A stretch of 9,109 bases of DNA. Source: Peptococcaceae bacterium. Lineage in GTDB: Bacteria; Bacillota; Desulfitobacteriia; Desulfitobacteriales; Desulfitobacteriaceae. A program made the position numbers and the translations under genes. Below the pieces are notes generated by a model, which ran no database searches, had not been told where the DNA came from, and saw only the letters and a program-made list of their open reading frames with translations. Location of the stretch: contig JAITOS010000093.1 in assembly GCA_031289815.1 (NCBI GenBank), positions 1 through 9,109 on the forward strand. The letters are read 5' to 3'. Below, piece by piece: positions 1 through 5,612 of the stretch (the stretch's first letter is position 1; each line of letters opens with the position of its first letter).

Positions 1-21
1 GACGTTACCGAACTTAACGTC
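1..21. repeat. Hairpin at left edge of window
   Basis: A perfect inverted repeat, GACGTTA (1-7) and TAACGTC (15-21), surrounds a 7-base loop. It touches the window edge, so the stem may extend further left; base 22 is a T that could pair with an A just outside. No T-run follows on the + strand, so it does not look like a terminator for an upstream + strand gene. It may belong to the repeat-like block to its right. The pairing is directly visible; its function is unknown. Confidence 0.5.
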
Positions 22-315
22 TGATGCTTTGGATGAGCTTTTGCCTTGGAGTAGCGCTTTGCCCGATCGCTGTAAGGCGGCTTGGCGGGGTTAGGGTGAC
101 TGCGGGTTTGACGGTTACAGAGTAAGCGTCCCCGTCCCCCTTCGCGGAGCAAAAGCTCGCGCACCTGTCCCCCTTCCGTGGACCCCAGAGACAGAAGAAT
201 GACACCGCACCACCTGACAAAGCTCCCCCGCGAGCTATCGCGGCCTAAACACCTGCAAATAAAAACGGTTCATTTGGATTTCAGAAAAAGAGGACGAATC
301 GCCTTGCCGGATCAC
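22..315. other. Non-coding stretch upstream of argS
   Basis: I see no supported gene here. Open frames exist on both strands (178-408 on +, 14-220 on -), but neither has a convincing ribosome binding site or a recognisable protein. Bases 22-130 contain a small inverted repeat, TTAC-AGA-GTAA, at 115-125. Bases 131-180 are C-rich and carry the repeat described separately. From about 255 onward the sequence becomes AT-rich, as expected near a promoter. The segment could hold a multicopy intergenic element or the decayed end of an upstream gene; the sequence alone does not decide. Confidence 0.5.
131..177. repeat. C-rich repeat unit with internal hairpin (REP-like candidate)
   Basis: The ten-base string GTCCCCCTTC occurs at 134-143 and again at 167-176, a 33-base period. 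Between the copies lies a hairpin, CGCGGAGC (143-150) and GCTCGCG (155-161), with an AAAA loop and one bulged G. Read on the - strand this gives two GAAGGGGGAC blocks around a stem-loop. GGGGAC-type blocks flanking hairpins are a common form of dispersed intergenic repeat (REP-like) in clostridia and related bacteria. The repeat and the hairpin are visible; membership in a multicopy family is inference. Confidence 0.4.
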
Positions 316-344
316 TTGACAGTTGCGGGAGTACATATTAGTCT
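316..344 (+). promoter_or_regulatory. Candidate sigma-A promoter for argS
   Basis: A perfect -35 hexamer, TTGACA (316-321), is followed after 17 bases by TAGTCT (339-344), which matches the first, second and last positions of the -10 consensus. The surroundings are AT-rich and the argS start codon is about 100 bases downstream. The -35 and the spacing are good; the -10 is weak. Confidence 0.45.
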
Positions 345-447
345 AAAGCATAGAGGTACTCTTATTTTCTTCTGTACCAGGTTTTCCTCTGTATCAGAAA
401 ACGAATAAGCGGTTAAAATATCGGTGATGAAGGAGGACTCTGCTTCA

Positions 448-2127
448 ATGAGTCTCTATGAAGACCTGAAAAATCGTATTTATCAAGGCTTAGCCCTGGC
501 GGCGGAACAGGCGAAAAAAGCCGGGGAGCTGAACTTTGAAAATATACCCGCCTATGTGCTGGAAGAACCGCGCGAAAAACAGCACGGGGATCTGGCCACC
601 AATCTGGCGATGGTGCTGACCAAGCAAGCGAAACGTCCTCCCAGGGATATTGCCGCGCTGCTCATTCAATATATGGATAGCGCCGGAGTGGGAATTACCT
701 CGGCGGAAATCGCCGGGCCGGGGTTTCTGAATTTTCGGCTGGATCCGCAGTGGCTGGACGGCGTCATTCCCGAAGTCCTGAAGCAGGGGCGGGATTACGG
801 GCGCGTGAATATAGGCCAGGGTGAAAAAGTGCAAGTGGAATTTGTCAGCGCCAACCCGACGGGACTGCTGCATATGGGGAATGCGCGCGGCGCGGCGCTG
901 GGAGACAGCTTAGCCTCCTTGCTGACGATGGCCGGTTATGAGGTGAGCCGTGAATTTTATATCAATGACGCCGGTAATCAAATCGCTAATTTCGCCTTGT
1001 CCCTGGAAGCGCGTTACCTTCAACGCCTGGGCGTGGAGGCGGTGTTCCCGGAGGCGGGTTATCACGGGGAGGATTTGCTCGACACGGTCGAAGGGCTGGT
1101 CGCTGAGGTCGGCGATAAATACCTCACGATGGATACGGAGCTGCGCCAAGAATTTTTGGTGCGCTACGCCCTGACGGAAAAGATTAAGATGATGAAGGAT
1201 ACGCTGGAGGAATTCGGCGTCGTCTACGACGTCTGGTTCAGCGAACAGTCGCTTCATGACTCCGGGGCGGTGCGCCGGGTGGTGGAAGAGCTGGAGAAAA
1301 TGGGTGAGATCTATGATAAAGAGGGCGCCTTATGGTTAAAGTCCGCGGCGGGAGATGAAAAGGATGAGGTGGTCGTCCGCGGCAATGGGACGCCGACCTA
1401 TTTTGCGGCGGATATCGCTTACCATCAGAATAAGTTTGAACGTGGCTTCCAGCGCGTCGTCAACATTTGGGGCGCGGATCATCATGGTCATGTGGCCCGG
1501 ATGCAAGGAGCGATGCGGCTGTTAGGCCATGCGCCGGAAAAGCTGCAAATCGTCCTGATGCAATTTGTCCGCCTGATCGAGGACGGGGAGATCGTGAAGA
1601 TGTCGAAGCGTTCCGGGCGCTATGTCACGCTGCGGGAATTGATGGATGAGGTGGGCCGGGACGCGGCCAGATTTTTCTTCATTCTCCGCGATCCGGATTC
1701 GACGGTAGACTTTGACTTGGATTTGGCTAAATCACAGTCGGCGGATAATCCGGTGTATTATGTACAGTATGCGCACGCCCGCTTGTGCAGTATTTTACGG
1801 CAAGCGGCCAAGGAATATCAGGAGGAAGCGCCGCTGGCATTGGCGGATTTCAAGCGGCTTCACAGCGAGGAAGAACGTCATTTGCTGAAAAAGATGGCGG
1901 ATTTACCCGGAGAAATTGCCGTGGCCGCCGGTTTATTGGAGCCGCACCGTTTGGCGCGGTATGTGTTGGATTTAGCGGCGCTTTTCCATACGTTTTACAA
2001 CAGCCACCGGGTGTTGGTGGAAGACGGAGAGCTGCGGCGAGCCAGACTGGGACTGATTCAAGCGACGAGACAGGTGCTGGCGAATGTGCTGGCCCTGCTG
2101 GGCGTAGCAGCGCCGGAAAAGATGTGA
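448..2127 (+). CDS. argS: Arginyl-tRNA synthetase (ArgRS)
   Basis: This cytoplasmic class I aminoacyl-tRNA synthetase attaches arginine to tRNA(Arg) using ATP. The 559-residue length is normal for the family. The N-terminal additional domain (about residues 1-110) precedes the signature SANPTG (134-139), followed by HMGN (142-145), a HIGH-type nucleotide-binding motif. The KMSKR loop is at 384-388. The C-terminal helical anticodon-binding domain contains YVQYAHAR and ends with the typical LLGV-AP--M. The chosen start is ATG 448, giving MSLYEDLKN, with Shine-Dalgarno AAGGAGGA at 430-437. GTG 424 and ATG 427 are in frame upstream, but they lie before that site and have no site of their own. The HMGN variant, with Met where Ile or Val is usual, is a mild substitution. 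A hairpin spans the stop codon. The 132-base gap to rpoE holds a separate promoter candidate, so the two genes may be transcribed separately. Confidence 0.97.
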   Translation: MSLYEDLKNRIYQGLALAAEQAKKAGELNFENIPAYVLEEPREKQHGDLATNLAMVLTKQAKRPPRDIAALLIQYMDSAGVGITSAEIAGPGFLNFRLDPQWLDGVIPEVLKQGRDYGRVNIGQGEKVQVEFVSANPTGLLHMGNARGAALGDSLASLLTMAGYEVSREFYINDAGNQIANFALSLEARYLQRLGVEAVFPEAGYHGEDLLDTVEGLVAEVGDKYLTMDTELRQEFLVRYALTEKIKMMKDTLEEFGVVYDVWFSEQSLHDSGAVRRVVEELEKMGEIYDKEGALWLKSAAGDEKDEVVVRGNGTPTYFAADIAYHQNKFERGFQRVVNIWGADHHGHVARMQGAMRLLGHAPEKLQIVLMQFVRLIEDGEIVKMSKRSGRYVTLRELMDEVGRDAARFFFILRDPDSTVDFDLDLAKSQSADNPVYYVQYAHARLCSILRQAAKEYQEEAPLALADFKRLHSEEERHLLKKMADLPGEIAVAAGLLEPHRLARYVLDLAALFHTFYNSHRVLVEDGELRRARLGLIQATRQVLANVLALLGVAAPEKM

Positions 2128-2139
2128 GCTTTTTCCGGC
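2112..2139 (+). other. Hairpin across the argS stop codon
   Basis: GCCGGAAAA (2112-2120) and TTTTCCGGC (2131-2139) form a perfect 9-bp stem with a 10-base loop containing the argS TGA. The next T-run (2155-2160) starts 15 bases after the stem, so it is not a canonical intrinsic terminator. It could still act as a pause site, an RNA stability element or a weak terminator. A second, AT-only palindrome with CTAT and ATAG ends lies at 2150-2167. Confidence 0.45.
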
Positions 2140-2198
2140 AAGATTGCAACTATATTTTTTAAAATAGCAGGAAAGAATTAGCGCCGGGTCGAATAGTA

Positions 2199-2229
2199 TT
2201 GACAATCAAAACGTAAAAATCGTTATTGT
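2199..2229 (+). promoter_or_regulatory. Candidate promoter for rpoE
   Basis: TTGACA (2199-2204) is a perfect -35 hexamer. The best -10 match is TATTGT (2224-2229), four of six bases, with a rather long 19-base spacer. At 17 bases the hexamer is GTTATT, which matches less well. The start codon is about 30 bases downstream. An inverted repeat lies over the same bases. Confidence 0.45.
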
Positions 2230-2233
2230 TGTC
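2201..2233. repeat. Hyphenated inverted repeat over rpoE promoter (operator candidate)
   Basis: The left arm GACAATCAAAACG (2201-2213) and right arm CGTTATTGTTGTC (2221-2233) are inverted copies matching at 10 of 13 positions, with a 7-base centre. Both arm tips (GACAA/TTGTC) and inner ends (AACG/CGTT) are perfect. The repeat covers the spacer between the putative -35 and -10 and the -10 itself. That is the geometry of a repressor operator, or of a hairpin at the RNA 5' end if transcription starts further upstream. No regulator family is recognised. Confidence 0.4.
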
Positions 2234-2259
2234 AGGGCGCGAGAAAAGGGGTATGATTC

Positions 2260-2697
2260 TTGACCCAGTCGGATTTGACGCCGAAACCTTCTGAAATAGA
2301 ATTAGTCGTGGAGATTCTGCAAGAGAACGGGCAGGCAATGCATTATAAAGACCTGATCGAACAGGCATTGAAGCGTTTAGATCGGCCGACAGAGGCGGAG
2401 CAGTTGGCGGCGGTTTTAACGCAGATCAATCTTGACGCGCGTTTTTCCTATGCCGGACGGGGAGAGTGGGGTCTGAAATCATGGGCGCCGCCGCCGCCAA
2501 GCTCCCGTCGTTTGTCGGCGGACGACGCGCCGGATCAAGCGTCGGCGCGCGATGATAAAGAAAACAAAAACGATGCCAATAAAGCGTTTTTTGCATCAGA
2601 GGACGAAGACATAGAGGCGGATGACGAAAGCTCGGATGGAGAAGAATCTTTAGATGAGGAAAGAGAATCTCCGGATGATCCCGGCTGGACGGGCTGA
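2260..2697 (+). CDS. rpoE: DNA-directed RNA polymerase delta subunit
   Basis: Delta is the small Firmicute-specific RNA polymerase subunit that speeds enzyme recycling and promoter selectivity. The 145-residue product has an N-terminal HARE-HTH-type globular domain (about residues 10-75; note MHYKDLIEQAL and the closing GRGEWGLKSW). A low-complexity, very acidic C-terminal tail rich in Glu, Asp and Ser runs from about residue 95 to the end, as in known delta proteins. It is shorter than the Bacillus subtilis protein (about 173 residues), mainly in the tail. The start is TTG 2260, preceded by AAAAGGGG (2244-2251) with 8 bases between. The nearby ATG 2253 is out of frame and only one base from that site. 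Position directly before pyrG agrees with the conserved rpoE-pyrG neighbourhood. Do not confuse it with the sigma-E gene of the same name in Proteobacteria. Confidence 0.92.
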   Translation: MTQSDLTPKPSEIELVVEILQENGQAMHYKDLIEQALKRLDRPTEAEQLAAVLTQINLDARFSYAGRGEWGLKSWAPPPPSSRRLSADDAPDQASARDDKENKNDANKAFFASEDEDIEADDESSDGEESLDEERESPDDPGWTG

Positions 2698-2745
2698 CGC
2701 CAACGCCTGATCGTCCGGATGATGGAGCAAAGAGCGGACGAACAG

Positions 2746-2779
2746 AAAAAGCTAGTGCGGACTGCGGACTAGCTTTTTT
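2746..2779 (+). terminator. Intrinsic terminator between rpoE and pyrG
   Basis: AAAAAGCTAGT (2746-2756) and ACTAGCTTTTT (2768-2778) form a perfect 11-bp stem with an 11-base loop. The stem runs directly into six T residues (2774-2779). The A-run on the 5' side makes it potentially bidirectional. It sits 49 bases after the rpoE stop and 77 bases before pyrG, so it could end rpoE transcripts or act as an attenuator in the pyrG leader. The GGGC start and C/U-rich 5' stem of the Bacillus CTP-sensing pyrG attenuator are not seen. Confidence 0.85.
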
Positions 2780-2855
2780 GCGGTTTAAGGGTCGATATGG
2801 AAATGATGGTAGCGATGCGGAAATTATTTTAGTTTTTAGAGGGAAAGGAATTGTT

Positions 2856-4466
2856 ATGGCAAAATTTATTTTTGTTACCGGCGGCGTGGTCTCGTCTTTG
2901 GGAAAAGGAATTACAGCGGCTTCGCTGGGACGGTTGCTGAAAAACAGAGGCTTAAAAATCGCCATCCAAAAATTTGACCCGTATATCAATTTTGATCCGG
3001 GAACGATGAGCCCCTATCAGCATGGGGAAGTGTTTGTGACCGACGACGGCGCGGAGACGGATCTGGATCTGGGGCATTACGAACGTTTTATCGACATTCC
3101 CTTATCGAAAAACAGCAACGTCACGACGGGGAAAATCTATTGGTCGGTGATCAGCAAAGAACGCAAGGGTGACTATCTGGGCGGGACGGTTCAGGTGATT
3201 CCTCATATCACCAATGAGATTAAGGAACGCATTTACCGGGTGGCGCGGGAGACGAATCCGGATATTGTGATTACGGAGATCGGGGGAACGGTCGGGGATA
3301 TCGAATCATTGCCGTTTTTGGAGGCGATTCGGCAATTACGCGGCGATATCGGTCGTGAAAATGTGATCTATATTCATGTGACGCTGATCCCTTACCTGGT
3401 GGCTTCCGGAGAATTAAAATCCAAACCGACCCAGCATTCGGTGAAAGAATTAAAGGGGATTGGGATCCAGCCGAGTGTTTTGGTGTGCCGGACGGAGAAG
3501 CCGCTATCCAATGATATGAAAGAGAAAATGGCCCTGCTCTGTGACATAGAAAGGGAAGCGATTATTGAAGCCGTGACGGCGCCCACCATTTATGAAGTGC
3601 CTTTATTTTTACAGCAGCAGGGAATGGACGATATTGTACTGAAACTCCTGAGCCTGGAAGCGCCGCCGGCGGATATGGCGGAATGGCGGCGTATGGTGGA
3701 AAGGATAAAATCGCCGGTTCGGGAGACGGAAATCGCTTTAGTCGGAAAATATGTGGAATTGCAGGACGCCTATTTGAGCGTGGCCGAAGCTCTGCGGCAC
3801 GCGGGAACCGAGCAGGAGACCAAGGTAAATATCCGCTGGGTGAACTCCGAGGAATTGGAAAACGGCGGCGCTGAGGAATATTTGCGGGGCGCTGACGGGA
3901 TTTTAATCCCCGGAGGCTTTGGCGTTCGCGGGATCGAAGGGAAAATACAGGCGATACGCTATGCGCGGGAAAACAAGATTCCCTTTTTAGGAATTTGTTT
4001 GGGTATGCAGTGCGCGGTGATTGAATTTGCTCGCAATGTCTGCGGACTGGCGGCGGCCAATAGCACCGAATTTGACGAGGATACGCCGTACCCGGTGATC
4101 GATATTCTGCCGGAACAGAAGGATATTGAGGATAAAGGCGGCACGATGCGGCTGGGGATTTCGCCGATAAAATTGGAAGAGGGCAGCAAGGTTTTCGCGG
4201 CCTATCAGACCGAGGTGATTTATGAACGTCACCGTCATCGCTATGAGGTCAATAATCAGTTTCACAATGACTTGAGAGGGGCGGGTCTGCATTTTTCGGG
4301 CAGGTCTCCGGATCGAAGGCTGGCGGAGATCATCGAATATCCGGATCATCCCTGGTTCGTGGCGTCGCAATTCCATCCGGAATTCAAATCGCGTCCTAAC
4401 TGCCCGCATCCCTTATTCCGAGGCTTCGTTAAAGCGGCGCTGGAGCGGAGCGGCGAAGCGGTTTGA
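2856..4466 (+). CDS. pyrG: CTP synthase (glutamine-hydrolysing)
   Basis: PyrG converts UTP, ATP and glutamine to CTP in the cytoplasm, the last step of de novo pyrimidine nucleotide synthesis. The product is 536 residues, the usual length. The N-terminal amidoligase domain (about 1-265) begins MAKFIFVTGGVVSSLGKGI, a P-loop-like nucleotide site, followed by QKFDPYINFDPGTMSP and the DDGAETDLDLGHYERF block. The C-terminal class I glutaminase domain has the nucleophile elbow GICLGMQ with catalytic Cys381, and HPEF near the end with His507 and Glu509 completing the triad. ATG 2856 is chosen because it gives the standard N-terminus and has AAAGGA at 2844-2849, 6 bases upstream; the frame stays open 26 codons further upstream but is non-conserved there. 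A terminator precedes it, so pyrG needs read-through or its own promoter. No strong promoter is evident; TTGCGG/AATGAT (2778-2807) is only a weak candidate. Confidence 0.97.
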   Translation: MAKFIFVTGGVVSSLGKGITAASLGRLLKNRGLKIAIQKFDPYINFDPGTMSPYQHGEVFVTDDGAETDLDLGHYERFIDIPLSKNSNVTTGKIYWSVISKERKGDYLGGTVQVIPHITNEIKERIYRVARETNPDIVITEIGGTVGDIESLPFLEAIRQLRGDIGRENVIYIHVTLIPYLVASGELKSKPTQHSVKELKGIGIQPSVLVCRTEKPLSNDMKEKMALLCDIEREAIIEAVTAPTIYEVPLFLQQQGMDDIVLKLLSLEAPPADMAEWRRMVERIKSPVRETEIALVGKYVELQDAYLSVAEALRHAGTEQETKVNIRWVNSEELENGGAEEYLRGADGILIPGGFGVRGIEGKIQAIRYARENKIPFLGICLGMQCAVIEFARNVCGLAAANSTEFDEDTPYPVIDILPEQKDIEDKGGTMRLGISPIKLEEGSKVFAAYQTEVIYERHRHRYEVNNQFHNDLRGAGLHFSGRSPDRRLAEIIEYPDHPWFVASQFHPEFKSRPNCPHPLFRGFVKAALERSGEAV

Positions 4467-4518
4467 CGACTAAAGCAGTCGGCGGCGGGTAAGAATCTTA
4501 GCAAAGAGGTGAACTGGC

Positions 4519-5607
4519 GTGAGTTGTACGGCCAGATGGATCGATAGCGGCGAAAAGGAGCGGTTTAACGCCTTTATCGCCGGACATAGCAAAGGACACG
4601 TCCTGCAAACGTGGGAATGGGGAGAAATAAAAAGCCGGACGGGCTGGCGTCCCTGGCGGCTGATCATTGAAGAAGCGGGACAGATCGTCGCCTGCGTCTC
4701 CATTCTGGAACGCAAGCTGCCGCTGTTCAGCGCGGTGATTTTTTATGCGCCGCGGGGGCCGGTGCTGGACTGGCGCAATGGGGAGATTTTTCAGCGATTA
4801 TTAAGCGAGATTCAGGAGCTGGCGAAAAAGCGTCGGGCCGTTTTACTGAAAATTGATCCGGATATTCCGTCGCCGGAGCCGGAACTGGTGCAATACCTGA
4901 GAGGTCAGGGCTTTTGTCCGCTGGAAACGGGCAAGGGCTTTGAAGGGGTTCAGCCGAAGTATGTTTTTCGCCTGGATATCAGCCCGGAGGAAGACCTGTT
5001 GCTGGGGAATATGCACCAAAAAACGCGTTATAATATTCGTTTAGCGCAGAAGAAGGGCGTACAGATTCGCCGGGGAACGCGGGACGATTTGCCGGCGTTT
5101 TATCAGGTTCTGAAAGAAACGACCGAGCGGGACCGGTTTTTGGTGCGCGCCTATTCCTACTTTGAAGATTTATATGATATATTGGTTCCGGCAGGGCTGG
5201 CTGAATTGTTTATCGGCGAATATGAGGGCGAGATCGTTGCCGGGACGCTGGCCTTTGTTATCGGCGATAAGGCGTGGTATATCTATGGGGCGTCGTCGAA
5301 CGCGCACCGCAACGTCATGCCCAACTATCTGATCCAGTGGGAGATGATTCGCTGGGCGAAGTCTTTAGGCTGCACGCTCTATGATTTCCGCGGGGTGCCG
5401 GGGCGGCTTGAGGAAGATAATCCGCTGTATGGCTTATATCGTTTTAAAAAAGGATTTAATGGCGAATATACGGAATTTGTCGGGGAATGGGATAAGGTTT
5501 ATCGCCCGCTGTTCCGTTATCTTTGGTACGTGATGGAACACGCCTATTCGGGACTGATGAAGGGCGTGCTGGGGCGTTTGCGCCGAAGAGGCCGTCGTGG
5601 AGGGTGA
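4519..5607 (+). CDS. FemAB/FemX-family peptidoglycan aminoacyltransferase
   Basis: Members of this family transfer an amino acid from aminoacyl-tRNA to the stem peptide of a peptidoglycan precursor at the cytoplasmic face of the membrane. The 362-residue product has the two GNAT-like halves of the family. The first half includes HVLQTWEWGEIKSRTGW (about 27-43), followed by PRGPV and a LKIDPD segment. The second half starts near MHQKTRYNIRLAQKKGV (165-181) and ends with LYDFRGVPG, GLYRFKKGFNGEYTEFVGEWD. No long coiled-coil arm is apparent, so it resembles the shorter FemX type more than staphylococcal FemA. The C-terminus is aromatic/hydrophobic, then strongly basic (RLRRRGRRGG), and could touch the membrane. 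GTG 4519 is preceded by GAGGTGA (4506-4512) with 6 bases between. The stop is 5 bases before alr, indicating a shared transcript. The amino acid transferred cannot be read from sequence. Confidence 0.88.
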   Translation: MSCTARWIDSGEKERFNAFIAGHSKGHVLQTWEWGEIKSRTGWRPWRLIIEEAGQIVACVSILERKLPLFSAVIFYAPRGPVLDWRNGEIFQRLLSEIQELAKKRRAVLLKIDPDIPSPEPELVQYLRGQGFCPLETGKGFEGVQPKYVFRLDISPEEDLLLGNMHQKTRYNIRLAQKKGVQIRRGTRDDLPAFYQVLKETTERDRFLVRAYSYFEDLYDILVPAGLAELFIGEYEGEIVAGTLAFVIGDKAWYIYGASSNAHRNVMPNYLIQWEMIRWAKSLGCTLYDFRGVPGRLEEDNPLYGLYRFKKGFNGEYTEFVGEWDKVYRPLFRYLWYVMEHAYSGLMKGVLGRLRRRGRRGG

Positions 5608-5612
5608 ATTCA

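Noticed and set aside
93..106. T-box-like core (AGGGTGACTGCGGG) upstream of argS
   Set aside because: It matches only the AGGGTG half of the T-box core, lies about 340 bases from argS, has no following terminator/antiterminator pair with a T-run, and sits upstream of the likely promoter.
14..220. 68-codon open frame on the - strand in the repeat-like region
   Set aside because: It reads through the GGGGGAC repeat and hairpin, has Cys/Ser/Arg-rich low-information sequence and no convincing start signal.
178..408. 76-codon open frame on the + strand before argS
   Set aside because: No ribosome binding site, no recognisable protein, and it runs through the C-rich/AT-rich transition and the promoter candidate.
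424..447. Earlier argS starts at GTG 424 or ATG 427
   Set aside because: The strong ribosome binding site AAGGAGGA (430-437) lies downstream of both; ATG 448 gives the normal N-terminus.
490..1257. Long antisense open frames within argS, and similar ones within pyrG, alr, fba and fsa
   Set aside because: They are opposite-strand shadows of well-supported genes, with no ribosome binding sites or recognisable domains.
2778..2855. Upstream extension of pyrG to 2778
   Set aside because: The added 26 residues are not typical of PyrG and the frame begins inside the terminator; ATG 2856 has a good ribosome binding site and the conserved MAKFIFVTGG start.
5523..5612. Upstream extension of alr into the FemAB-type gene
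   Set aside because: The extra 30 residues are a shadow of the overlapping gene and bear no racemase similarity; TTG 5613 has a well-placed ribosome binding site and gives the usual barrel start.
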